From assembly GCA_008638375.1 (NCBI GenBank), contig CM018038.1:15460515-15524514 (forward strand): a stretch of DNA of 64,000 nt, given 5' to 3'. How positions within the stretch are numbered: position 1 is the stretch's first letter; each line of letters opens with the position of its first letter. The position numbers were made by a program, and so were the translations under genes. The notes beneath the pieces are model-generated. The model did no database searches and was not told where the DNA came from. It saw nothing but the letters and a program-made list of their open reading frames with translations. The DNA is from Nyssa sinensis (taxonomy: Eukaryota > Streptophyta > Magnoliopsida > Cornales > Nyssaceae). Of this stretch, positions 48,960 through 61,632 are shown piece after piece.

Positions 48960-49299
48960 TACGGTCGTAAAAGGAGTCGAGTTATTCGAGCTTGATTCGT
49001 AAATTATTTAGTTAGATGCTTGCAAGATAAATAAATCAAGTTTAACATATTTTGAGACTCGTTAATTTATTAAGTTTGGCTAAAACTTGACTCGTGAAAC
49101 CAAAAATAACCTAAATATTATATAAAAAAAAATCAAATTATTCGAGCTCTACTCACGATTAGTTCGATTAAAGACTCGTTTAAAATCGATTAAAAAATTA
49201 ACAAGTTAAGCTTAAACACAATTAAAAGCTCATTTATTTTAACGTATCAAACTTGAACAACCCACTAGTCTACTCTAGCCCAGCTCATTTACAATCATA
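48960..49299. mobile_element. hAT-type MITE, family 2, second copy
   Basis: The left end is TACGGTCGTAAA and the right end, reverse-complemented, is TATGATTGTAAA. The 8-bp flanks are ATTGTGAC (48952-48959) and ATTGTGAT (49300-49307), 7 of 8 matching. The interior aligns with 21413-21725 (GATTAAAGACTCGTTTAAAAT, CTTAAACACAATTAAA). Confidence 0.85.
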
Positions 49300-49341
49300 A
49301 TTGTGATTCTATATGTAAATCTCACACATTTTATTTTTGAA

Positions 49342-49476
49342 AAATGTTAAATATAACAGATTTTTTCACTGCTAGAGACAAGGTGATGGGACTTACATGC
49401 ATTTATTATAAAGGGTTCCATCATTTTATATTTAAGAGTAAAAAAATAGAGTGAGAAAATCTATAATGTATAATAC
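49342..49476. repeat. Small palindromic MITE, family 3, copy 1
   Basis: AAATGTTAAATATAACAGATTTTT faces an inverse ending ...AAAATCTATAATGTATAATA. The centre has GGTGATGGGACTTACATGCA, shared with 53019-53171. Copies are diverged and the target duplication is not clear. Confidence 0.6.
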
Positions 49477-51178
49477 TATTCTTTATTTTTTGCAAAGAGG
49501 TTCTATTTCACCTTCTTTTTTCCTTTAAATAAGATTATAGAAAAGGATAAATGTCATACTTCTACAAAGAATAAGGTTTGACAAATTGTGTTTTTATTGT
49601 AAACTTCAATTAACTTTTTCGTTTTTTAGGTTGTTTGACATCTAATAGAATTGAACTCATGAAATTCACTCTATAATTATGGCAAGTTACTAATTACTAG
49701 TAACTCAAGACAACTTTAGTTTTTTTATAACTAATTTAATCTTTAGAAATTCAAATGTAATCAATTGGTACTTGTTTTTAATCTTAGAAATTCAAACAAC
49801 TTTGTTTTTTCTTTTTTACTAATGGCACTCAAGAATGTGAATTACCATGAACACACAAACAGAGAAAACAAAATATACAATATATGTGTGTGTGTGTGTA
49901 TATATATATAATATAATGAATGATTCAAGAAGTAACAAAATTTATAATTAGAATACTGAATTGTTTAATTACATACTTCTTGAGGATAAAATAATGATTC
50001 AATTAAATCTACACCAAGACTCGCCCTCCCTAAGTGCATCAAATATGCCGCCCTAAAGTCTTTATTAGTCAAGCTAAACTAGATGACACCTTCACCACTT
50101 TGCTTGCTAAGACGAGAAAGCATTGTATAATTGGGATTAATTGATTCAGTCAATTATGAATTGTCATATATATATAATATATTAAAATTTTAGAAGACAA
50201 AAAGTAACTTATGGGAAAAAAGTTGAGTGGGACATTAGCACAGTGCTAGTGCACAGTGATTTGTTATTTTTGTGAGACTCACATGAGTCTCATAGCGATA
50301 CTCAAATCACAATAGAAGTAGCGCATATGCCTATTCCTCTAGATTTTTTTCTTGACTTTTGTATGATTAGTTAGGACCATTGACCTAGTCAATGTTCCAA
50401 TACCATGTAATATTTTTTCAATTGAGTTAAAGGAAGTCAAAAAGGATTATGTGCTCGTTTGGATGAGCTGAGAAAAAAATACGGTTTGAGTTAAGTTACG
50501 ATTTAAATAAGTATCGGTGAAAAAGTGTTGTTTGAATTAAGTTATTTAATATTTGGATTACTTTTTGAAAACATTTCACTTAGAGTACATTTTGAAAAAG
50601 CCCGTTTTGAATTAAATCCAGATCTATTAAATGCGGCCAATAAATTAAACTAAATACCTAATAAATTAGCAAAGTCAATTTTAAACTTGAAAAAGCCATT
50701 AAATGCAGTAAACAAGTGGAACCAAACATAACATCTCTCACTCTTAAACCATGTATTTTTCTTCTTTTCTTTTGGTTAAGTAAATGATGCCATTGATTCT
50801 TCAATAAGAGATTTTAATTCCACTTCATTGTTTTTTTATTTTTTACAACAACAAAGGAGAAAACCAAATTTTATTTTAATTAAAACATCATCATTTTTTA
50901 ATGCACTAATTGATCTAACCACTGTGAAAGCATTCATTGATTTTTTTTTTTTCTCATCAAAAGGATAATCTCATTGTCACAACATATTTTGTCGGTCAAG
51001 CAATAATTTAAAGCAACTCAATTTTCGAAAGTAATTAAACTTTCATTTCGAAGCAACACTTGCCTTTTAAAATATAGACTTGGAGTTTCACCTTTTAACC
51101 TTTTTCCCCCTCTTCCTTTACCAATCTGGTCAATATTCTGTTTAAGTATGAAAAAGAGAATCCCAACAGATTTTCTTA

Positions 51179-51227
<49 letters not shown>

Positions 51228-51779
51228 GGAAGTTCATCTATGAAGAATCTTTGAACATCCAGCCCGGTGGTATCTCTTTCTGCCTAACAACTCCCTTTTG
51301 CCTGATAGGTTAGCTTTTCATAGATACTTTAATAATTCATACCTTAATGAGTGAGAATCACTTATACGGTCTGATTTCCGGCAGTTTACATATACAGATA
51401 CGATACATTTTTTTAGTGAAATTAGACTAACAAGTGATAGTGTATTTTTTTAATAACAATTTATTATGATTGTTATGATGTATTAAAAAAAACGAGTTAT
51501 AGTATATATGACATGACATTATTAAAAAGACATACATCTATTATGGTAGACCAATCTTATTCAAAAATTTAAAAAATTTCTTATAGATATAGGCATATAT
51601 ATACACTCGCAAACACGTATCTTTATTTTATTTTTTTCTGACAACAAAGTTTCTTTTATTGATCTTTCTCGTCCATAGCTAGAAATTGACGAGGAATTAA
51701 AAACTCTAAATATGGAGATTAATATTAATCTCTTTAAAGTCATGTGATGAACGTAACTCAACTTTTTATATTTAAAGAG

Positions 51780-51955
51780 TAATGCTAGTCTTACTTTTAT
51801 ATTTTATCAAAAATATTTATTTTCATGAGTTGACAGTATTGTATTGTCTAAATGTCATGTCATCATATGACATGATGTGATATTCAACCAATATAACACT
51901 GACAACTCATGATAGTAAACACTTTTGATAAATTTTTTAAATAAACCTAACATTA
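51780..51955. mobile_element. Foldback MITE with ~75-bp arms
   Basis: The left arm TAATGCTAGTCTTACTTTTA... and the right arm (reverse-complemented TAATGTTAGGTTTATTT...) align for about 75 bp, sharing TTATCAAAA, TCATGAGTTG and CAGT blocks. The centre is ATGTCATGTCATCATATGACATGAT, so the full 176 bp would fold into one hairpin. Confidence 0.8.
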
Positions 51956-53018
51956 TTGATATTTAAACTACAGCACCCATTAATATCCTATTTAAAATAT
52001 ATGTTTTGATCCACTCATCCACTGAGAAGATGTCATAATCAATTACTCTTTTTTTTTTTTGTGTATATATATGTCCTTCTATTCTTGTTGTGTCTGTGTT
52101 GATGTTGATTTTTAAACAAACCCTTTCAAATTTATTAAAGGGCATTATAAGCACATGCAAAAGTAATGGTACCTTTTATAGATAAGGCCTGGATGGCGTT
52201 TGGACTCACGGGATAAGTGGACAACATGGCTTATTTATAGAGGAATGTCTAAGGTTGCCCAACTATTTCTTAATTAAGGCCAATATACGGTTTATCAAGT
52301 TCGATTTTCATAAAAGTTAAAAAGTTTTAAATTTTGAAATTATTGAAAGTTTGTCTGATCATTATTCTAAATTTAATCAAGATGTATACACATTAGTCTG
52401 AACATCCGATTATTAAAAAAGGTAACACATGCACATGCACATATTGTTTGTAGTAAATAATTGAATTGAGTCTTACTTTGGCTTTCTAGCTTGGGGTTGG
52501 GTCAGTGAGTCGCGATGTTTCGATATTTATGATTTCATTAGTTCATGTAATTCACGTGTTGTGAAATCACACAAACTAATAAGATCACAAATGTCGAAGC
52601 ATCAAGATTGATCATCATAGTGGCAAGACGATATTATTCCTTTAAAACTGGTGTCATTGTAGAATAATAACCAATTGATGGCTATATATATACATATATC
52701 AACATGGATGTAGCTTGACAAGTTATTGAAACTTAAAAATTAACTTTTTATTTATTTTAATAAGTATATTTATGAATTACTTGCATGTTTTTTTTAATAC
52801 AAAGATATAAAAAATTAACACTTGCATCATTTAAATAGAACCTTAATTTTTACGGTATTCAAATTTTTTTCTTTTTATTTTATAGATGTGATGTTAATTA
52901 CTTATTTCTATGCAGTCATTCCAATAGTGACAAAAGGATATTAAATAATCGATAACATACTAATGGGAGCATTGACTTAATGCAATATATAACATTTGTG
53001 ATATTTATATATAATAAA

Positions 53019-53171
53019 AAAATGTTATATATAATAGATTTTTTTTTATTTAATTTTTTAGACACAAAGTGATGGAATTCACATGTACTATAATAAATGC
53101 ATGTAAATCCCATCGTATTGTCTCTAAAAAATGAAAAAATTGGATGAGAAAATTTATTATATTTAACATTT
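53019..53171. repeat. Small palindromic MITE, family 3, copy 2
   Basis: AAATGTTATATATAATAGATTTT at the left faces AAAATTTATTATATTTAACATTT at the right, a ~23-bp inverted terminus. The centre shares GTGATGGAATTCACATG-type sequence with 49342-49476. Confidence 0.65.
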
Positions 53172-54452
53172 TTCTTTACAAAATTTTACAACAAAAGTAA
53201 GAACCTAACTATAGTGGACCCTCAGCTCTTATAATTAATAGATTTGAGATATTAGAAAATTATTAATTATTAATTATTAAAGTTTTCTCATATTTCCAAT
53301 AACTAAAATGTATTTCTTACATAAAAATAATTTCAGTTCAAAAATAAACTTTATATGTAACTTTTTGATGATAATTTAGTTTTTCATAGAATATACACAC
53401 ATATATATATATAATATTCAATTCATGGCATAAAAAGATTCTAATTTTCATTTCAAGTAAAAAAAATTGTATTTGTTAATGTTATAATTTTTTTTATTTA
53501 TAATACTTTTGACTTCAATTATGTAGGATTAATTAATATAATTCAAGACATATTATAAATGAGATATATATATATAAGTAAATATATATCTATTTTATTT
53601 ATTTAATAATTGATATTATAAAGAGGTTTTTTTGAAAAAAATATTAATTTATTAAGTAATAAAATTATTAATTATGTACTATAAAAATAAATTAATTCTT
53701 TAAAATTTTATTACTTATTACTTATTAAAAATAAAAAATTTATTTAATATTAATTATAAAAAAGTGAATTGTAATTTGTATCACATAAACCTCAGCCTCG
53801 GATTTTTCTTTTTCTTTTCATGCAAGGCCCTGCACACACAATACTGTGTGGGCATAGCCACCAATGAAAAACAGTTGTGGCCTCGTGGTGGGGGCACCAT
53901 ATGAAAACTGGCATGCTTTTCCTCCCCCCTCCACCCGAAAAAATAATAATAATAATAATAAATAAATAATAAAAAAGGCCAAATCACAAAGTGAAAGTTC
54001 ATTTGCTTCTAATCTAATTTGTATTCATGTATGGTATTAATTAAGATGGATTAGAAAGGAAAAAAAAAAACGAAGTGGGTTTCAATGAGGTAATGGTAAG
54101 AGTAAATTAAGAAACATTTTCCACTTGTAAGGATTCTTAATTAATTAGTAATGGAAGTTATTATGGGATGTCACTTCTTTTCCCGGGCTGTGTACCCATA
54201 TATCATTTGCCTGATGATTGACACTTGTTCATCCTTTTTAGTTGGAGGCATCGAACACTGCATTATTCCATTTAATTAATCCACGCTCTTGAATTTCGCT
54301 CTTCTTAATCTCCATTGGCCCCCTTTTTTATGATTTTCACATGCCATCGAATCTTATTGATCCACCAAAATTTTATTCACGTGGCTTCGACCAATGGAAA
54401 ACCAGCCTATTTAATTACAACAGTCCCCATTTATATGCAGATAACATGAAGC

Positions 54453-54486
<34 letters not shown>

Positions 54487-54989
54487 TGATATATCATAAA
54501 ATATCAAATATATTTAAAACATGACATATATCAGTACAGATTTTTTTAAGATACAGATTAAGAAAGATTGTTTATTCAAATTAGACATACACGGGGGTTC
54601 AGAAATATGTGGTTCAAAACATAATACCGCCTTCTATATTTTACCAACCTTAAGATAAGAAAACAGAGTTCAATATGGCAACTATTATTTTCGGATATCT
54701 TCAAATCTCTACTTTTATGGTTCATAGTCGTACTCAACTTAGGAGATCTACAACTTATAAATGAGACAATAAGGTACACTTTCAAGAGATATTCAATTCT
54801 TCTTTCCAATTATAGCTTTATTTTCTTTACTGACTTTATCATTGGAGCAGCTACTACCAGAGCCTTCTCGGTGACTCTCTCATCCTGAATTCTTAACAGA
54901 TAGTGAAGGATAGGAGGCCCTTCTGATCATAAAGAAGCAACATCAGTTTGACGCCGTCTGTGGGAACGACAATCGTTCTTCCTACCTTT

Positions 54990-56800
54990 ATTTCAAAACA
55001 ACAAATCTTTTGACTTTTTTCTTTCAAAAGACGACGGCTCCCAGCTTTCATCCTAGAAAAGAATTCCCAAAACCCTCAGAATCGGCCCCTACTGAAAGAG
55101 GAAGGGGACAAACACCCAATCGTTTACAACAATAGCTTGATCGGATTCAACAACAGTCTGATTAGATGCAGGAACAACTCACTGCTATGTCACAAGTTCT
55201 GGCTTCACTAGCCTAGAGCCAGCATAGCACCCTACTCCTCCTATTAATGCTGTTCACGAAGGAATTCAGCCTCCCGTCGCCACCATAGGTGGAGGATCCC
55301 CCAACGAGAAGTTGCCTAACACACAGCTGGTATGCCCCCTATGGTACCGCTCATATAAGGGTTGATCCCCAAAAGTCAACAACCTTAGGGAGAGGAATGC
55401 CCACGCTTCATCCAACTGTCCACTATTAGAGTAGAACGCGGATTCCTACTCCAATGACCTCTTAAGCCAATTAGCGCCACGAGAATTCCAGCCTCCTAAG
55501 GCTCTAGTTCCCCCCAGTCTTGGGAGGGCAACATCCTCCTGCTAACACCGGACAAATTCCTCCTCGGAGTCGAGGATTTGGAGGTACAGGACAAGATCAA
55601 CAACGAGTATCGATCCCATAACAAGTTTTATCCCGAGCCCCTTAGAGGGTAAAGGAGATAAAGAACTCTCAGGAGCAGACAACCTCAACTAGAGGGTTCC
55701 ATTCCCCTCCAAAGTAGGATGAACAAAGTAAATTTCTCGGGAGGTTCTCCACGCCATTTACCTCTGCCATAATGACTGAAGAACAACTGAAGAAGTTCAT
55801 TGCCCCAAAATTCACCCTCTATGACCGATCTGAAGACCATGGGGACCACTTATCTCACTACTAACACACACTAGCTCTCCATGGAGCTATTTATGCCTTC
55901 ATGTGCCGAAATTTTGTGACAAGCCTCAAGAGTACCGCCCTTAAGTAGTTCCACAACCTCCCCTAAAAATCGATCAACAATTTTTACGAGCTTAGTAAGC
56001 CATTTCTTGATCGATTCCTAACCAGGAGGAAGTTAAGAAAAGAATCAGAATTCTTGCTAACTGTAAAGCAAATAAAAAGAGAATTACTTCAAGAGTACAT
56101 AGCTCATTTTAACACCAAACTCACAGAAATAACCGATAGCAATCCAAGCTTCCTAGTGGCTGCCTTTATTTCGGGCCTTGGACCTGGACGCTTCTAGGAT
56201 TCCTTTACCAAGAATCCTTTCATCGATATGACAACACTCATGGAACGAGCGCAGAAGTATATTAATCTTGAAGATACAAAAATTTCTTTCCGAAAAGCAA
56301 AAGAATAGGCTCAGAAGGATGAGCAAGTTTAGAAAAGAGGTAATAGTGTTAACAAGAAGAGGATCAGGAACCCCGACAAGAGAACAACACCCAGAGCTCA
56401 GAACAATTCTAACTCTAGGAGGTATGGGACTTACACCCCTCTGAATGCTTTTCTTACTCATATGTTTCAACAGATTCAGACTTGTGAAAACTTGAGATGG
56501 CCAGAGCCACTAAAAAGCCACCCCGACACAAGAAATTAGAATAAATATTGTGATTTTCATAAAGAGCACAAGCACACAATCGAGTAATGCAGAGCTCTCA
56601 AGTAAGAAATAGAGCATCTCATTAGAAGAGGACGACTGAGAGAGTTTGTCCGTTGGGACGAGAGGCAAAACGCCTATGACGAGAGACCACCTCAAAGAAG
56701 GCAAAAGTAAAGGCTTGAATAGAGAGAAATTCAGAATGATAGTTAACGAAAAAATAATCAGGTCATATTTGTGCTTCACGCTGATGATGCGATGACATGA
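54990..56800 (+). pseudogene. Gypsy gag remnant
   Basis: Pieces in the plus strand read MTEEQLKKFIAPKFTLYD, then HFNTKLTEI and FISGLGPGRF, the standard Retrotrans_gag core, followed by a CDFHKEHKHTIE zinc-knuckle-like segment near 56540-56580. Several stops interrupt it, mostly TAG and TAA at places where glutamine is usual. Confidence 0.8.
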
Positions 56801-59800
56801 ATGTCTAGCCAAGCCAGGAAAATATATGCTCATGAAGCAAGGTCGGAACCCCATATCATCCAGATCTCGACCATTGAGAAAAAGATAAAGTCAAAACCTC
56901 AGATCCAGTTATCTGAATTGGATCTCATTGGGATACATTGTCTCCACAATGATGCTCTTGTCATCTCACTCAAAATCGTTAATTTTGAGATCAGAAGGGT
57001 TCTCGTGGATACTGGAAGTTCCATTAACGTATTATTCTACGAACTCTTCAAACATATGAAGCTCAACTCTAATGACATTAGAGCTACTGCCACTGTCATG
57101 GTAGGATTCGACGGGAATCTCAGCATCCCAATAGGTAGAATAGATCTACCGACCACGATAGGGGAAGGGGACGGACAAAAGACACTGATCTCGAAATACA
57201 TGGTTTTAGACATTAAATCTCCTTATAATGTCATTATTGGGAGACCTTGGATCCATCAGATGGGAGTGGTTGCTTCAACCCTCTATCAATGCTTGAAATA
57301 TGTCCATTATAACAAAGTTCTCACCGTCAAGAGCTGTCAGCCCACTGTCTGGGAATGTCATGCACTTGCACTAAAAGAAAATCCCTCCAAATGGCAATTA
57401 CAGTATCGTCATGAGAGGGAAAGTTTCTTATTTTCCAACCTGCTTGAGGTAGAAGAATGTCCTTCCGAAGTTGACGAGCCGCTAAGTCCTAGAGGGAGAG
57501 ATAGCACAGTCAAAACAATGGAGAAACCCATCAAAGTACTCATCCGCACTAAAGGAAAAGGAAAGTATATACAACTTGGCTCAGCCCTATCTCCTTTCGA
57601 GCAAGAGGATATTGTTAAATTCCTAAAAGACAACCTTTTAGTGTTTTCTTGGGAAACAAGAGATATGGAGAGAATAGATCTGGATTTTATCTCACAAGTT
57701 GATGACAAATCCAGACCATCCCTCGGTAAGACAAAAAGGAGAACATTTACCCCTGAACGCCATAAAATCATCAATGAAGAAATCTAGAGGTTGCTAAATG
57801 TTGGAATGATAAGAGAAGTATTCTACCCAGAATGACTTGTCAATACAGTTCTTGCAAAAAAGAAGAACGACAAATGGAGGGTCTACTTTGACTGTACCGA
57901 CCTAAATAAAGCTTGTCCTAAAAAAAGCTTTCATCTTCTTAGGATTGATCAACTTGTCGATGCCACGGTAGGTCACAAACTTATGAGTTTCATGGATGTT
58001 TATTCTGAATACAATCAAATTCAAATGTATCCTCCAAACTAGGAGAAAACACCCTTCATATCAGAACGAGGTCTTTATTGTTATATAGTGATGTTGTTCG
58101 ATTTAAAAAACGCTGGAGCTACGTACCAGAAGTTTGTACACAGAATGTTTGGCCCCAGAATTAGGAATACAATGGAAGTTTACATCGACGATATGCTTGT
58201 CAAAAGTGTTCGGAATGGTGATCACATCCAGCACTTGAGCTAGACATTCGTTATCCTGAGGAAGCATAGAATGAAGCTAAACCCTTTAAAATGTACCTTT
58301 GGAATCATAAAAGGAAAATTCTTGGGCTTTTTATTCTCCCAAAGAGGAATTGAGACAAATCCCTCACAGATCAAAACTCTGATTGAACTAGAATCACTTA
58401 AAATCAAGAAAGATATCTAAGGACTAAATAGAAGGATAACAACACTAAACAAGTTCATCTCTAAATCTACGGATCAGTGCCTCCCGTTCTTTAAAGCCTT
58501 AAGAGGGAGTAAGGCTCTAGAATGGATCCCTGAATGGGAAGAGGCCTTCCAACAACTTAAGTGATACTTAGCCTCCCCCGAACTCCTTTTAAAATCAGTG
58601 CCAAGGGAAAAACTACTCTTGTATTTAGCGGTATCAGAAAGTGCCATCAGCTCTACGTTAGTTAAGGAAAACAAGGGAACTCAAAGGCCTATCTTTTACG
58701 TCAACAAGGCATTTCTGGTCACCGAGACGAGGTACTCTGAAATTGAAAAACTGGCCTTAACCTTAGTGGTATCCGCTCGGAAGCTCAAACCATACTTTCA
58801 AGCCCATCCTATCATAATCCCTACATCCTATCCTTTAAAATCAGTCCTACATAAGATCGAAGTTTTGAGACGACTGGTCAACTGGTCAATAGAACTGAGA
58901 GAATTTGACATATCCTATGTACTGTGAACTGTTATCAAAGGCTAGGTATTAACAGACTTTGTAGCAGAGTTCACTAAACACTGCATTCGAAAGTTCAAGC
59001 CACTATAGACACTTCAGTATAGCTACTTTATGTCGATGGTTCATTTACCGACAAAGGCTCTGGAGTAGGTATAATACTTCAGTCCCCTAATGGGATCATA
59101 ACCAAAAAATTCGTCAGCTTGGGATTCAGAGCCTCTAACAATGAAACCGAGTATGAAACACTTATCTTTGGGATGCAATTAGCTGTAGAATGCGAAGCTC
59201 TGGATCTTAACACATTCTCTAACTTTCAGCTTGTGGTGAGCCAAGTTTTGGAAGAATTTTTCACCAAGGATAACAGAATGACCAGATACTTAGAGCTAGG
59301 AGAATCACTAAAGCAATCTTTTCGCAAATTCACTATTCAAAAGATTGGAAAAAAACCAAAACTTCAAGGTCGACGCTTTAGCAAATATAGCCTCCCATCT
59401 CAAGCCAAAAAAGGGACTCAATGATAAAAATCTCCTACTAGTCAAAACCTAGTGCTGAGGTAATACAATCCCTTCAAATTTCAAAACAACCTCAAAATTG
59501 GATCACTCCTATCATCCAGTATCTGAAGGAAGGGTTGCTTCTAGAAGACAAGAATCAATATGGTAAAAGAACTCGAATTAGGGCAACTCAGTATTTAATT
59601 CTTAAAGAAAAGCTTTTACCGAAGGTCCTCTACATAACCCTTTCTACGGTGCTTAAGTCCACAAAAGGCCCACTACATCTTAGTCGAGATACATGAGGGG
59701 ATCTGTGGTAACCAAAATAACGGTTGGACCATAGCTTACCGAGCACTAACTCAGGGCTACTACTGGCCCGGTATGCTAAAACATGCTAAGGAATATGTCC

Positions 59801-60737
59801 AAAAGTGTGACAAATGTCAACGACTCGCCTCATACCAACATTAACCTCATCATGAACTCATTCCTATCGCAAGTCATTGGCCTTTTACCCAATGAGGAAT
59901 GGACATTGTAGGGTCATTGCCAAAAGCCCCTCAGAATAAGAGATTCCTACTAGTCGCCATTAACTATTTTTCTAAATCGGTTGAGGCTGAACCACTAACC
60001 CACATAACGGATGTAGAAGTAAATAATTTCACTTGAAAAATGTAGTATGCAGGTTCGATATACCCCACACCATTATTTCTAACAGTGGGACGCAGTTTGC
60101 TGGAAAGGTATTCGGAAAGTTCTATAAAGATCTACACATCAGTCACCACTTCTCCTCTTTAAGACACCTTCAAGCTAATGGGAGAGCAGAAGTTACCAAC
60201 CACACTATTCTCGAGATAATTAAAAGAAGGTTAGAGAAAGCCAAGGGAAGATGGGTCGAAGAACTTCCCGGAGTACTCTGGGCCTACTGAACTACTAGAA
60301 GAACCTCAACTGCAGAAACACCATTTTCACTTGCCTACGACACCGAGGCAATCATTCTTGTCGAAATTGACATGCCAACTCTTAAAATAGACTGCTTTGA
60401 CCAAGGGGTCAATAACCATCAGCTTGCAGAAAATTTGGACTTAGTAGAAGAAAGATGTGAACAAGCTTGGATTAGGACATAAGCCTATCAATAGAGACTG
60501 ACTAAATGTTTTAACTATAGGTTAAAACCAATCAATTTCTAGCTCGGAGATCTCGTCCTAAGAAGGGAGTTTTCGAACACTAAAGATCCTACTATGGGAA
60601 AGCTCTTCCCTAATTGGGAGGGACCTTACAAAATAACCAAGGTCATCAGCCCTACGACTTATTGGTTGGAAAATTCAACTAGGAAGCCTATACCTAGACC
60701 TTGGAACATTGAACATTTACGCAAGTATTATCAATAA
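56801..60737 (+). pseudogene. Gypsy pol polyprotein remnant (protease, RT, two RNase H, integrase)
   Basis: The protease active site DTGSS is at 57008-57022 in an open stretch to 57784. Reverse transcriptase follows (57790-58580) with palm motif YIDD at 58181-58192, intact. RNase H covers about 58590-58920. A second RNase H-like domain (YVDGSFTDKGSG) starts at about 59030. The integrase zinc region and core span about 59640-60300. In the core the conserved second Asp has become Asn (SNSGTQF near 60085), so integrase would be dead even without the stops. The final segment ends RKYYQ and a stop at 60735-60737. Nine in-frame stops lie between 57785 and 59008, but no frameshift occurs in that stretch. 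Confidence 0.88.
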
Positions 60738-60769
60738 AAAAATATTTTTGATTCGCTTAAGAGTATCTT

Positions 60770-61385
60770 ATCAATGCATGGACCCTTAAAAGCCTTGTAT
60801 CCATTACAAGTGCAACATGTCTGGTCCATTTTATCAATGCACAAACCCTAACAAGTCTTTTATCCATTACAAGTGTAACATGTCTCGTCCATTTTATCAA
60901 TGCCCTTACAAGTCTTTTATCCATTACAAGTGCAACATGTCTCGTCCATTTTATCAATGCACAAACCATTAAAAACCTTGTATCCATTACAACTTTAACA
61001 GGCCTGGTCCATTTTATCAATGCACAGACCCTTAAAAGCCTTTTATCCATTACAGGTGCTACAGGTCTGGTTCATTTTATTGAAACACAAATTCCTAAAA
61101 CCTTGTATCCATTATAAATGCTACAGGTTTGGGCCATTTCACTCAATATATAGACCTTTAAAAGCCTTGTATCTGTTACAAGTGTTACAGGTCTGGTCCA
61201 TTTTATTAATGTATAGACACCTCAAGACCTTGTATTCATTACGAATGTTATAGGTCTAGTTCATTTTTCCTTATTCTACAGACCTTTAAAAAACCCTTGT
61301 TTTATTTACAAGTGTTATAGGTCTGTATGCAGGCACTTGAGAAGCCTTGTTTTAATTAAAGTGTTACGGTTCTGTATATTCTGCT
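60770..61385 (+). repeat. Tandem repeat array, about 10 units of ~62 bp
   Basis: Each unit has the pattern ATGCACAGACCCTTAAAAGC, then CTTGTATCCATTACAAGTG, then ACAGGTCTGGTCCATTTTATC. Early units are similar and later ones degrade. Unit length slips by a few bases. It lies between pol and the antisense ORF of the gypsy element, where Tat/Ogre elements often carry such arrays. Repetitive ORFs on both strands come from this array and are not genes. Confidence 0.88.
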
Positions 61386-61567
61386 TTTTAGACCTCTGAA
61401 ATAGCTTATAAGTGCTTTGGGGTCTCTAAAGAGCTTATGTGTTCTATTAGCCTGGATGTTGAAGAAATTATTCTGAAGTCAAACATACCACAAAGATGTT
61501 AAACAAGGCACAAGTTCTAAAATGAATAAAATTTCATATATTAGCTCAAAAACGAAAAAGTTACAAG

Positions 61568-61571
61568 ATAA

Positions 61572-61618
<47 letters not shown>

Positions 61619-61619
61619 A
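61568..61619. repeat. (TA)n(CA)n compound microsatellite
   Basis: About 12 TA units followed by about 11 CA units. Inside the gypsy element, just past the stop of the antisense ORF. Confidence 0.95.
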
Positions 61620-61632
61620 AAACATCCCTAGT

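Larger units (their letters stand above)
49477..54944. other. AT-rich intergenic spacer
   Basis: No gene is seen. It contains (TG)n(TA)n at about 49885-49911, a (TA)n run of some 22 units at 51180-51224, (TA)n at about 54454-54479 and two small MITEs listed separately. Bases 50455-50730 have GTGCTCGTTTGGATGAGC at the left and CCAAACATAACA at the right, a possible further MITE. The last few hundred bases before 54945 should be the 5' LTR of the gypsy element, but its left boundary cannot be found because the 3' LTR is outside the window. Confidence 0.55.

Noticed and set aside
60757..61253. ORFs on both strands with repeated LIKWTRHV / LQVLQVW units
   Set aside because: They simply translate the 62-bp tandem array of the gypsy element. 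Open frames in an array whose units contain no stop are expected by chance.
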